Source: Bacteroidales bacterium UBA1680 (GTDB lineage Bacteria; Bacteroidota; Bacteroidia; Bacteroidales; UBA932). Taken from it: 64,000 nt of DNA. The notes under the pieces are model-generated. The model was not told where the DNA came from, did not search any database, and saw only the letters and a list, made by a program, of their open reading frames with translations. Below, one piece after another: positions 9,778-17,856 of this stretch (position 1 is its first letter; each line of letters begins with the position of its first letter). The position numbers were made by a program, and so were the translations under genes. The DNA is taken from the NCBI GenBank assembly GCA_002320605.1, contig DCKG01000020.1:1-64000 (forward strand). Direction: 5' to 3'.

Positions 9778-10740
9778 TCAGTTGAATCTGATCCGGATGT
9801 ATTGCTCGTCATCTTTGTTTATTTTTGCGTAAGTGAATCGGTTGTCATACGTGAGGACATCCAGTATGTGATATAGCCCCTCTGAAATCCAGAATTTCCC
9901 GGAATAAGTCTTGTCCAGATTTGTCGATTCCGGGTATCTGATTTCGACGTTGAAGTAAGATGAGAGCTCGTTGAATATTTCCCTGAGCGTCCTTCCGGTG
10001 AAAGACAGTATGCCGTCTTTCCAAAGGTACTTCTCTTCATCCAGGGGCGCTGTAAGAAGACGGTTATCAACCAGCGAAACCTTGTTCCCGGGGCTAAGCC
10101 GCAATATCTTCTCTCCTTTTTCCATTATCGCAATGGAGCCGGAAAACAATGCGGTTTCCCAGATCCCTTGGTCCGGATACGAGATCACATTAAATTCGGT
10201 TCCTAGCACTTGGATCTCCAGTTTTCCTGCCTTCACGAGGAAAGGTCGTTTTGCATCGGGTGCAACCTTGAAATAGCCTTCGCCCAGCAGCTCTACGGCT
10301 CGTTCCTTCCTCTGCCTTGGCTCCGCTGTCAGAAGCGTGCTCCCTGAGTTCAGCCATACAGTCGAGCCATCTTCGAGCAGCATTTTCAACTGATGGCCTG
10401 CAGGGGCCGTGATGCTTCGTGGAAAAACAGGAGGATTGCTGATTTCGCTCTTCTGTCCTGCATGGTACATGAATATGCTTAAGAATGCTATCGAGACTGC
10501 GATCGCCGCAAACGAAAATCTGCGGAGCATTCTCTTACCGAGCGAGTCCTTCCTGATTTTCCGTGCTTCTCCCGCTGATGGAGCGGGAGCGCTGTTCCAC
10601 AACAGGATGTCATGCAACCTGCGTCTGGCTTTATATTCGTTCAGATTCTTTTCCGAAGCATTTATCCATTTGACAACCTCATTCCTATCCTTTGGCGATA
10701 GGTCCCCGGTGATATATCTTGACAGTTTTTTCTCGTCCAT
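9778..10740 (-). CDS. FecR-family anti-sigma factor
   Basis: A 320-residue inner-membrane regulator. The N-terminal cytoplasmic part (MDEKKLSRYITGDLSPKDR) fits the sigma-binding DUF4880-like region, followed by one membrane segment near residues 74-92 (FSFAAIAVSIAFLSIFMYHA). The periplasmic FecR domain is shown by APAGHQLKMLLEDGSTVWLN, VELLGEGYFKVAPDAKRPF and VLGTEFNV, and a C-terminal DUF4974-like segment (FTGRTLREIFNELSSYFNVE) contacts the STN domain of SusC. It relays the state of the adjacent transporter to the sigma factor. It sits between the sigma gene and susC in one operon. Confidence 0.93.
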   Translation of the reverse strand: MDEKKLSRYITGDLSPKDRNEVVKWINASEKNLNEYKARRRLHDILLWNSAPAPSAGEARKIRKDSLGKRMLRRFSFAAIAVSIAFLSIFMYHAGQKSEISNPPVFPRSITAPAGHQLKMLLEDGSTVWLNSGSTLLTAEPRQRKERAVELLGEGYFKVAPDAKRPFLVKAGKLEIQVLGTEFNVISYPDQGIWETALFSGSIAIMEKGEKILRLSPGNKVSLVDNRLLTAPLDEEKYLWKDGILSFTGRTLREIFNELSSYFNVEIRYPESTNLDKTYSGKFWISEGLYHILDVLTYDNRFTYAKINKDDEQYIRIRFN

Positions 10741-10795
10741 TCGCAGTCTCTTTATATATATACGATTCAGACTGCGGATGTACTAAAGTCAGAAA

Positions 10796-11344
10796 TCAAA
10801 AAAAATCGTAAGAAATGAATAACAGCAAGTAAGGCAGATAATCATTCAGGGCTTCCCTTAGTGCTTTAAGAGCCTTGCTGATGTGGTATGCGACGCTTTT
10901 CTCTGAAATGCCGTAAATTCTCGCTATCTCGCTATACGTCTTTCCGGATTCTCTGTTGAAATTGAAAATTTCCCTCGTCTTCCTGGGCAGACTGTCGAGC
11001 GTCTTTTTGATTATCTCATTTATCTCTGTTGAGAATACCTTTTCCTCGGTGGTGTCGTTGAGGGCCATTATCCTGAGGTCCAAGTCCGATAAGAAGTCCT
11101 CATTGCTTTCGTTCTTAACCGTAGTCTTCACTCTTTGTGATTTAAGGTAGTCAAGGCATTTATTCCTCAGGACGGTGAACAAGAAGGGGAGGAGACGATC
11201 CTGCCTGGATTCGTCAAGCTTCTCCCAGACTGTGATGATAGACTCGGAGACAATGTCTTCTGCCTCAGACACATCGTTAGTGTATGACTTAACGAATAAT
11301 AATGCCTTGGAATAATAATTTGCGTATAATTCATTGAAAGTCAT
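10796..11344 (-). CDS. ECF RNA polymerase sigma factor (PUL 1 regulator)
   Basis: A 182-residue sigma-70 factor of the Bacteroidota ECF type. Region 2 covers about residues 5-75 (YANYYSKALLFVKSYTNDVS, AEDIVSESIITVWEKLDE) and region 4 about residues 115-170 (LPRKTREIFNFNRESGKTYS, IARIYGISEKSVAYHISKAL, the helix-turn-helix). It should direct RNA polymerase to its own PUL when released by the FecR protein encoded next to it. It is the first gene of the PUL 1 operon and has a -7 element 32 bp upstream. The C-terminus ends in a hydrophobic stretch (YLPYLLLFISYDFF), seen in other members too. Confidence 0.93.
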   Translation of the reverse strand: MTFNELYANYYSKALLFVKSYTNDVSEAEDIVSESIITVWEKLDESRQDRLLPFLFTVLRNKCLDYLKSQRVKTTVKNESNEDFLSDLDLRIMALNDTTEEKVFSTEINEIIKKTLDSLPRKTREIFNFNRESGKTYSEIARIYGISEKSVAYHISKALKALREALNDYLPYLLLFISYDFF

Positions 11345-11375
11345 GTCGGCTCCCTTTACTGTTCTTGAGGATGAG

Positions 11376-11383
11376 CAAATTTA
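11376..11383 (-). promoter_or_regulatory. -7 promoter element of the ECF sigma gene
   Basis: The minus strand reads TAAATTTG, an exact match to the Bacteroidota TAnnTTTG -7 box, 32 bp before the sigma gene start. No clear TTG -33 element lies at the usual 19-21 bp. Confidence 0.5.
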
Positions 11384-11452
11384 AGAATATTTCTGGGTCT
11401 CTTCCTGAAAATAATAGGTGACTTCAGGGAATCTCGCCGCCGGAAGCTTGGC

Positions 11453-12100
11453 TCACCGGTTTGGCGGATTGCCGTTCAGCCGGTCAAAAATCTCGTCGAA
11501 GGTGCTCCGGAGCGCATTGCGGTCGGCGATAATGGCTCTGATTTGTTTCAAGTTCTGTTCGTTAGGGGAGCCGGGTATCCACAGGGTGATGTATCCGTTT
11601 GAGCTGTATTTCTCGTCCATGTGCTCGGCAAAACGCCGCCACTGAGCCTCCTTGCCTGATTCCGGATAATGTTCCAGCCCGTATTCAATGGCACGGGTGA
11701 ACACGACTTCTGGCTCAAGATCCCTGTCCGCCTCGGCGACGATTCGTCCGTAAATGCTTCTGGGGGCATGATCGGAGGACGCTCTATGGTCTTCCACGGC
11801 TTCCCGCATAACCTGGATCTGCTCCGGAGAGAACCATTTCCCAAGACGAGAGTCCTCCATTAATATCTTGCCGCTAGTGATATGATGGATTTCCCGCGGG
11901 CCGCTCATCCCGAGGTCATGATATGCCGCAATGACATATGCCATATTCACGTCTATCTTCCCGTCCCCAAGGAACTTGGCAAGTTCGAGGGAGTTGGAAA
12001 TCACTCTCTGAACATGCTCGACGTTATGCGAACGACCGAAATTTTTGTACTCCGGAATGATTTCGGCCTCTATGAATGCTTTCAGCTCAGGATTCACCAT
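11453..12100 (-). CDS. HD-domain phosphohydrolase
   Basis: A 215-residue cytosolic protein with the HD metal-binding pattern: H in RSHNVEHVQRV, HD in AAYHDLGMSG, a later DHRASSD and a D in VAEADRDLEP. Such enzymes hydrolyse phosphate esters, often of nucleotides. It has no signal peptide. It follows the GH78 gene by 3 bp on the same strand and is the last gene of that operon, which starts with a phosphoribosyltransferase; a nucleotide substrate would fit but is only inference. No HD-GYP or synthetase motif is present. Confidence 0.8.
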   Translation of the reverse strand: MVNPELKAFIEAEIIPEYKNFGRSHNVEHVQRVISNSLELAKFLGDGKIDVNMAYVIAAYHDLGMSGPREIHHITSGKILMEDSRLGKWFSPEQIQVMREAVEDHRASSDHAPRSIYGRIVAEADRDLEPEVVFTRAIEYGLEHYPESGKEAQWRRFAEHMDEKYSSNGYITLWIPGSPNEQNLKQIRAIIADRNALRSTFDEIFDRLNGNPPNR

Positions 12101-12103
12101 ATT

Positions 12104-14785
12104 TTAGAAAGAATGTGTTCCCGAGCCAACCTCATGAATATCGAATATGTCTTCGTATGGGCTCACTGGCGCATCTGGATTTACACCGAAACCTCTGCCG
12201 TTGCTGCGAGCATTCTTGACAGCTTCAATGCTTTTCGGAACATAAATCGTGGCGTTGCAGGTGGTAGGAATGCTCACCTTCAGGGAAACTTTGCTGCCAT
12301 CGTGGGTGACTTCTGAAGACACTTCACCGTAAGGCGTCATCGTCTTGTAATATACCCTATCCAGGCCTGCAACAGGCATAGGGCGGATGATGATGTGACG
12401 GAATCCTGGTTTGTATGGATCAGTGTCCACCCCTGCGAGTATTCTGTAGTACCATGTGAGGGCACTGCCAAGGAATGGATGGTCGTGCGAGTTTCCGCCG
12501 TCCCACTGCTCCCAGGTCGTGGTTGCTCCCTGTTTGATCCACCATCCGTAGCTAGGGTAATCCTCCTGCTTCATAATGTCGAGGGCAAGGTCGCCAAGGC
12601 CGTTCATGGACAGGGTCTCGAACAGGAATCTGGTTCCGAGCATGCCTGTGTTGAGATGCTTTTCGTATTTGACTTCCAGCTCTTTACGCAGAGTTTCCCG
12701 TACGGCTTCATAGCGATTGTCTGGAACACCCATGTAGAGGGCGAAGACATTGCTGCCAAAATCCCCGTAGCTCAGTGAGTCGGCATCATAGAAGACGTTG
12801 TTGAAGGCATTCTTCACAGATGCGGCTAATGCGGAATATTCATTTGCGGTGGCATCGTCTCCCAAAGCCGTTGCCGTCCTGGAAGTGATGTCAAGGCAAA
12901 GCCAGTAGTAGAAAGTATGCACTAGGGCATCGCTAGGCAGCTGATAGGCCGGCACCCATTCTCCCAGATTGTACCAAGGCGAAGGCGTCCCATCCGGCCT
13001 CGTCCTATTGACTAACACCGTCCCGTCAGGACGCTGCCAAGAGCCATAGTATCTGCAATATTCCTTCATTCCTTTCAGGGAATTTGCTAGAATGTCCTTA
13101 TCGCCATATTGATTGTAAAATTCCCAAGGCATGACGCACATCGCCGCGCCCCATTCCGGTCCTCCGCCGCAGACAGGCTCCCAAGGCGCCCCGTTCGGCA
13201 CGTAGCCTGTCTCTGGGTGCTGGCTCCCGATTATGTCGCCGATCCATTTGTGGTAGAACCCGGCTGCGTCGAAATTGTACAGCACCGTCTTCATCGCAAT
13301 CTGGCCATCTCCAGTGTATGCCATCCTTTCACGGTGAGGGCAGTCGCTGGCCACTCCGCCGTGCATATTGTTCATCTGGGATCGTCTCCAGATTTCATTG
13401 ATTTTGTTCAGGAGGGTGTCGGAGCATTCGAAGACGGCATCCAGCGGCACGTCCGTATTCACGGCCTGGGCGACCAGGTTCTCTGGGGTCAGATTTTCTA
13501 TGCCCGAGATTTCGGCTTCCCTGAAAGTGTACCATGTGAAGTGTGGAATGGAAGCGGACATCTCCGGCTTGTCGAATCTGTATTCGAAACTTCCAACGGG
13601 GCTCTCGGAGACATACCTCACCTTAAGGGTGTCTCTTGGTTTGCCGACGACGGAATTGAACTTGATCCAGCCGGAAATCTCCTTGCCGAAATCCACCTTC
13701 CATGCATTCTCGCCGGTCTTCTCCAGGCTGACAGGCTTCAGCGTTTCGGTGACCCTGTCCACCGGCCCTACGTTGGCGGTGAGTTTGCCGTCGGGAGCAT
13801 TTCGTTTCACGGCCTGTTCCCATGAGACATCGTCCAGGCCAGGCATGTCCCAGCCGTCCACGGCTCTGGACGCATCGTATTTCTCGCCAAGGTACAAGTC
13901 GTTGAATGCCATAGGGGATTCCTGCACCTTCCAAGATTCATCCGAGCAGACATATTCGGTGTGCCCGTCTTTGTAGGTAAGCTTAATCTGGCAGATCAAT
14001 TTAGGCACGCCGAAGCTTTCATTTTTGACATTGCCCGGCATTGAGCTGTAATACCCGTTGCCCAGAATGATTCCGATGGCGTTGCCCCCAGCCTTAACCT
14101 CGGACGTGATGTCATAGCAGAGGTAGAATGCTCGGTGATATGTGACGGCCGGGTCTATCTGTATGGCTGCGGCCTCCAAGAGGTGCGGGCGCATAGCGTA
14201 ATCTGTGAAGCCTGGCACGAAGTAGTCTTCTCCCACCTTGGCGCCGTTCAGCCTCATCTCGAACCAGCCTAAGCCACAGATGAAAGCCTTTGCGCTCACT
14301 AGGCCGGCTCCGGCGTTGAATTCTTTCCTGAACATAGGGGCGGCAGGGTACCAATTGTCCCAGCATTGTTCCTGCCAAGGCGTGCCTATCCATTCTGCCT
14401 TCCAGTCCTCTGCGGAGAACATGCCTGTGGTCATCTTGGCAGGGACGCTCCATCTGGAAGCTTTGTCATTTTTGTTCCAGAAGCGTACCCTCCAATAATA
14501 GTCGGACATTGGAGCCATCGGCGGCCCTGAATATTTAACCAGATGTGATTCGCCGGAAGTCACTTTTCCTGAATCCCAGAGGACTTCTTTTTGGGGGAAT
14601 CTGGCATTGGGACACACTTGGATCTGGTAGGCTGTCTGCTCTTCCGGGTTGATCCAGGAGAGCCTTGGACTCTGAGTGTCGATAAGGACGTCTTTCTCTT
14701 GGTATTCGCATTTCAGCGCATCAGGGGATTGGATGCAAGATGCTGCGATGAGAAGCATCAAGGATGAAAGAAGCGTGGTTTTCAT
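12104..14785 (-). CDS. glycoside hydrolase family 78 alpha-L-rhamnosidase
   Basis: An 893-residue lipoprotein (lipobox AASC followed by IQSPD). The order fits GH78: an N-terminal fibronectin-like region (SPRLSWINPEEQTAYQIQV), a Bac_rhamnosid_N beta-sandwich (AKAFICGLGWFEMRLNGAKV), then the (alpha/alpha)6 catalytic domain with SDCPHRERMAYTGDGQ, which holds the conserved acidic residues, and a C-terminal beta domain. It releases terminal alpha-L-rhamnose, as from rhamnogalacturonan or flavonoid glycosides. It lies 2 bp after the phosphoribosyltransferase gene and 3 bp before the HD gene, outside but next to PUL 1, whose GH28 makes a shared pectic substrate plausible. Confidence 0.92.
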   Translation of the reverse strand: MKTTLLSSLMLLIAASCIQSPDALKCEYQEKDVLIDTQSPRLSWINPEEQTAYQIQVCPNARFPQKEVLWDSGKVTSGESHLVKYSGPPMAPMSDYYWRVRFWNKNDKASRWSVPAKMTTGMFSAEDWKAEWIGTPWQEQCWDNWYPAAPMFRKEFNAGAGLVSAKAFICGLGWFEMRLNGAKVGEDYFVPGFTDYAMRPHLLEAAAIQIDPAVTYHRAFYLCYDITSEVKAGGNAIGIILGNGYYSSMPGNVKNESFGVPKLICQIKLTYKDGHTEYVCSDESWKVQESPMAFNDLYLGEKYDASRAVDGWDMPGLDDVSWEQAVKRNAPDGKLTANVGPVDRVTETLKPVSLEKTGENAWKVDFGKEISGWIKFNSVVGKPRDTLKVRYVSESPVGSFEYRFDKPEMSASIPHFTWYTFREAEISGIENLTPENLVAQAVNTDVPLDAVFECSDTLLNKINEIWRRSQMNNMHGGVASDCPHRERMAYTGDGQIAMKTVLYNFDAAGFYHKWIGDIIGSQHPETGYVPNGAPWEPVCGGGPEWGAAMCVMPWEFYNQYGDKDILANSLKGMKEYCRYYGSWQRPDGTVLVNRTRPDGTPSPWYNLGEWVPAYQLPSDALVHTFYYWLCLDITSRTATALGDDATANEYSALAASVKNAFNNVFYDADSLSYGDFGSNVFALYMGVPDNRYEAVRETLRKELEVKYEKHLNTGMLGTRFLFETLSMNGLGDLALDIMKQEDYPSYGWWIKQGATTTWEQWDGGNSHDHPFLGSALTWYYRILAGVDTDPYKPGFRHIIIRPMPVAGLDRVYYKTMTPYGEVSSEVTHDGSKVSLKVSIPTTCNATIYVPKSIEAVKNARSNGRGFGVNPDAPVSPYEDIFDIHEVGSGTHSF

Positions 14786-14787
14786 GG

Positions 14788-15354
14788 TTATTTGATATGT
14801 GCTATTGTGTAAACTGGTGCTATCTTTTCCAGGCGATTCCTGCCATAAAGGCTGTCAAGTTCTGCTATGAATATGAATTCGTTCACCTTGATGCCATATT
14901 CCTTTCCATCGATGGAAAGACGGGTTTTGTCCAAAGCATTGGCGATGCCTTCTGCCGTTCCGCCTGTCGCAAGTATGTCATCCAATATGGTAATATGGAA
15001 TATTCCGTCTTCGGCCTTTCCGGCTGTTATGTCCGATTTCCTGAAATATAGGTTGTCTGGACCATATTCCTTCATTATTTCTATGCTCAGGAGGTCTCCG
15101 CTGCTGAACGGAAGCTTGCCTTTTTTCCTGAACGGCACTACGTTCGTCACCCCGCAATCCATAGTCAGCAGAGGTGCGGAGAAGAGGAAGGCCCTGGCTT
15201 CTGGCGCTGCCACAGATGGGGCGGTGACGCGGCTGCCTATCTCGTCCATTAGCGCAGTGAATGTTTTATTGTCTTGCAGGAAAGGCATTATGTCGACGAA
15301 ATTGATGCCCGCCTTAGGGAAATCCCTATAGAATTTCAGTACTTCTTCGAACAT
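14788..15354 (-). CDS. adenine-type phosphoribosyltransferase
   Basis: A 188-residue cytosolic type I phosphoribosyltransferase. The PRPP-binding motif is ILDDILATGGTAEG (about residues 123-136), and the upstream PEARAFLFSAPL and VVPFRKKGKLP match adenine phosphoribosyltransferase rather than hypoxanthine-guanine or orotate enzymes. It would convert a free purine base and PRPP to the nucleotide. It is slightly longer than classic Apt (about 170-180 residues). It heads an operon with GH78 and HD genes and is divergent from a channel-like protein and an NCS2 purine permease, which supports a salvage role. Exact base preference is not certain. Confidence 0.8.
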   Translation of the reverse strand: MFEEVLKFYRDFPKAGINFVDIMPFLQDNKTFTALMDEIGSRVTAPSVAAPEARAFLFSAPLLTMDCGVTNVVPFRKKGKLPFSSGDLLSIEIMKEYGPDNLYFRKSDITAGKAEDGIFHITILDDILATGGTAEGIANALDKTRLSIDGKEYGIKVNEFIFIAELDSLYGRNRLEKIAPVYTIAHIK

Positions 15355-15409
15355 GGCTTATTAAAGATGATTGTGGCTTTGTTGATAATTTTGTTAATTA
15401 TTATATACG

Positions 15410-15417
15410 CAAAGTTA
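15410..15417 (-). promoter_or_regulatory. -7 promoter element of the phosphoribosyltransferase operon
   Basis: The minus strand reads TAACTTTG, matching TAnnTTTG, 56 bp upstream of the start, in the 131-bp divergent gap. No matching element was seen for the plus-strand gene across the gap. Confidence 0.45.
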
Positions 15418-15485
15418 AATTCTTTATCGGTATTATCCTTAATTTCGTATTTGAAATTGCGGACAATGTCAGTTTTTAAATATTT

Positions 15486-16289
15486 ATGCCAATGAAAAAG
15501 ATCTTAGCCGTTTCTATCGCGGCGTTGGCCTTCGCTCTAGGAGCTCAGGCGCAGACTAATCTTCAAGTTTTCTATGATTTAGGAAAAGACCGCAAGCATG
15601 TTACGACCACAATGGAAGGATTCTATAATGACAAGTGGGGAAATACTTTCTTCTTCATTGATCATGACTATAACTCAAAGACGGACAAGGATCATTCCTA
15701 TGCCCCTAGCGGCACGTATTGGGAAATTGCTCGCTGCCTGAACTTCTGGCAGGACACCAGGCTTGCCCCTCTGAGCCTTCACGCCGAGTATAATGGCGGA
15801 GTGTATAACGGGTACACCATCAACAATGCATGGCTGTTCGGCTTGGATTATTTCATCCATAATTCAGATTTCAGGAATACTTTGAACTTGAAAGTCCTAT
15901 ATAAATATATAGACTATAGCAATGCTGGGAAAAACCTCGATGGCAGCAAGAAGAAGAGCAACGTGCCTATGCAGCTCACCGTCGTGTGGGGCATGCAGGA
16001 TCTTTTCGGCCTCAAAGGCCTGAGGTTTAGTGGCTTCGCCGATTTCTGGTGGGAGGATCACACGGTCGCCAAGGTTCTGAGTGACAGGGATAAAGGCTAT
16101 CGTGACTGGTCGGACTCGAAAGACGCTACAGTCGTTTTCCTCTCCGAGCCTCAGCTCTGGTATAACGTGGGCAGGCTTTTCGGCGTAGATAACTTTAACG
16201 TGGGCACGGAGGTCGAGCTGTCTTATGATTTCGGATCCGGCAAAGGGTTCTGGGTTCGTCCTTGCCTGGGCGCTAAATGGGTATTTTAA
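15486..16289 (+). CDS. DUF5020-family, Tsx-like outer-membrane channel protein
   Basis: A 267-residue exported protein: signal peptide ending in LGAQAQ, then about 245 residues of alternating beta strands rich in aromatics, ending in AKWVF with the terminal Phe typical of outer-membrane barrels. TTTMEGFYNDKWGNTFFFID and the overall pattern resemble the DUF5020 group of Bacteroidota, which looks like Tsx nucleoside channels. It is followed after 46 bp by a purine permease and is divergent from a phosphoribosyltransferase gene, so passage of nucleosides or bases across the outer membrane is a reasonable inference. Translation could start at either of two closely spaced Met codons. Confidence 0.7.
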   Translation: MPMKKILAVSIAALAFALGAQAQTNLQVFYDLGKDRKHVTTTMEGFYNDKWGNTFFFIDHDYNSKTDKDHSYAPSGTYWEIARCLNFWQDTRLAPLSLHAEYNGGVYNGYTINNAWLFGLDYFIHNSDFRNTLNLKVLYKYIDYSNAGKNLDGSKKKSNVPMQLTVVWGMQDLFGLKGLRFSGFADFWWEDHTVAKVLSDRDKGYRDWSDSKDATVVFLSEPQLWYNVGRLFGVDNFNVGTEVELSYDFGSGKGFWVRPCLGAKWVF

Positions 16290-16335
16290 GGATCTTGCTC
16301 TAATTTGATAAATTAATACACGTAAACTATTTGTT

Positions 16336-17673
16336 ATGGAAGAAGCTCAGACTAAACAAGTCCCGCAGAAAAAAGGATGGCTGACCAAGCTTTTCGGCTT
16401 TGATCCTTCCACCATGAAGGTGTCGACGGAGATTCTGGCAGGCATCACCACCTTTCTTGCCATGTCTTATATCCTGGCAGTGAACCCGTCCATTCTTTCG
16501 GCAACGGGGATGGATAAAAACGCCTTGTTCACCACCACGGCGGTCTCGGCTATCGTGGCGACCTTGGTAATGGCAATCTATGCCAAGCTGCCGTTCGCTC
16601 TTGCCCCTGGCATGGGACTGAATGCGTTCTTCTGCTATACGGTCTGCCTTGGCATGGGCTATCCTTGGCAGTTCGCCCTGACCGCCGTCTTGATTGAAGG
16701 CATAATATTCATAATACTCACTTTGACTAATGTCCGCACGGCGATTGTCAATGCCATTCCGCTTTCGATGAGAAAGGCGATTGGAGCCGGCATCGGCCTG
16801 TTCATCGCCCTCATCGGATTAAAGAGCGGCGGAGTCGTGGTGGCGAATGAGGCGACCTTGGTAGACTTGGGCGTGCTCACGAGCGGCCCCGGCCTCTTGT
16901 CGGTCATAGGCCTAGTCATCACCGGGATACTGGTTATTCTGAATATTCCTGGCGCCCTCCTCATCGGCATCATCTCCACCGCCGTGATCGGCATCCCTAT
17001 GGGCATCACCCAGTTCCATGGAGTGGTGGACGTTCCGCCTTCCATGTCGCCGATATTCTTCAAGTTCGACACCGACATGTCGCAGATTTTCAGCCTGGAC
17101 ATGCTTGTGGTCGTGTTCACCTTCCTGTTCGTGGACATGTTCGATACGATCGGAACCGTTGTGGGCGTTACCACCAAGGCGGGCATGATGGACAAGAACG
17201 GCAATCCTATCCGCATGAATCAGGCCTTCATGGCCGATGCCGTCGGAACCGTCACGGGAGCAATGCTTGGCACCAGCACGGTCACCACTTACGTAGAAAG
17301 CGCTTCCGGCGTCGCTCAAGGCGGACGTTCCGGTCTCACAGCCTTCTCCGTCGTGTGCTGCATGGTGCTGGCTCTGTTCTTCGCTCCGGTGTTCACGGCC
17401 ATCCCAGGATCTGCCGTCTGCCCGACGCTCGTGATAGTGGGTCTCTTCATGCTGAGCCCGATCAAGGATATTCCTTTGGATGACTATGCCGAGTCCATCC
17501 CTGCCTATCTTACCGTCATCCTGATGCCGATGACTTACTCGATATCTAACGGCATAATGATAGGCCTGATTTCTTACGTGCTTCTGAACCTTTGTTCAGG
17601 AAGACACAAGAAGGTAGGCTGGTTCATGACGGTGTTGGCAATATTATTCGTTTTAAAGTATATTTTCCTTTAA
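16336..17673 (+). CDS. NCS2/AzgA-family purine permease
   Basis: A 445-residue inner-membrane transporter with about 12-14 hydrophobic helices. The family signatures ILAGITTFLAMSYILAVNP, LAPGMGLNAFFCY, FVDMFDTIGTVVGV and GTSTVTTYVESASGVAQGGR are all present, as in AzgA/PbuG-type adenine, guanine and hypoxanthine permeases. It imports purine bases by proton symport. Length is normal. It lies 46 bp after the channel-like gene and probably shares its transcript. The next gene, nrdD, has its own promoter. Confidence 0.92.
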   Translation: MEEAQTKQVPQKKGWLTKLFGFDPSTMKVSTEILAGITTFLAMSYILAVNPSILSATGMDKNALFTTTAVSAIVATLVMAIYAKLPFALAPGMGLNAFFCYTVCLGMGYPWQFALTAVLIEGIIFIILTLTNVRTAIVNAIPLSMRKAIGAGIGLFIALIGLKSGGVVVANEATLVDLGVLTSGPGLLSVIGLVITGILVILNIPGALLIGIISTAVIGIPMGITQFHGVVDVPPSMSPIFFKFDTDMSQIFSLDMLVVVFTFLFVDMFDTIGTVVGVTTKAGMMDKNGNPIRMNQAFMADAVGTVTGAMLGTSTVTTYVESASGVAQGGRSGLTAFSVVCCMVLALFFAPVFTAIPGSAVCPTLVIVGLFMLSPIKDIPLDDYAESIPAYLTVILMPMTYSISNGIMIGLISYVLLNLCSGRHKKVGWFMTVLAILFVLKYIFL

Positions 17674-17736
17674 TATATTGATAATTAGTAAATTAACAAT
17701 AAAGTTCTAAAGGTGTTGATAACTTTGCGAATTAAA

Positions 17737-17768
17737 TTGTCCAACTGAGGTTTTAATGTCTATCTTTG
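17737..17768 (+). promoter_or_regulatory. promoter of nrdDG
   Basis: TTG at 17737-17739, a 21-bp spacer and TATCTTTG at 17761-17768 match the Bacteroidota -33/-7 promoter. The start of transcription would fall near 17772-17773, at the first base of the leader hairpin. Confidence 0.65.
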
Positions 17769-17772
17769 TGAT

Positions 17773-17807
17773 GGGGTTCGGATCGAATCAGGTTCGGACC
17801 CCTTTTT
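17773..17807 (+). promoter_or_regulatory. leader hairpin with U-tract before nrdD
   Basis: GGGGTTCGGATC pairs with GGTTCGGACCCC (12 positions, some G-U) around the loop GAATCA, followed directly by TTTTTGG. It begins at the predicted transcription start, so it sits at the very 5' end of the nrdD mRNA, 50 bp before the start codon. It could be an attenuator, an mRNA-stabilising 5' structure, or a terminator for the upstream permease gene. Confidence 0.55.
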
Positions 17808-17856
17808 GGCCTAAAATTCCTACCAATGGAAGGACTTTTTTTATATACTATATATT

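Noticed and set aside
13109..13825. 238-codon open frame antisense to the GH78 gene
   Set aside because: It is a shadow of the GH78 coding sequence, with no family features and an unusual Arg/His/Val-rich composition.
17773..17856. Cobalamin or other riboswitch in the nrdD leader
   Set aside because: The leader is only about 84 bases and has a single hairpin; none of the conserved riboswitch sequence elements I know are visible.
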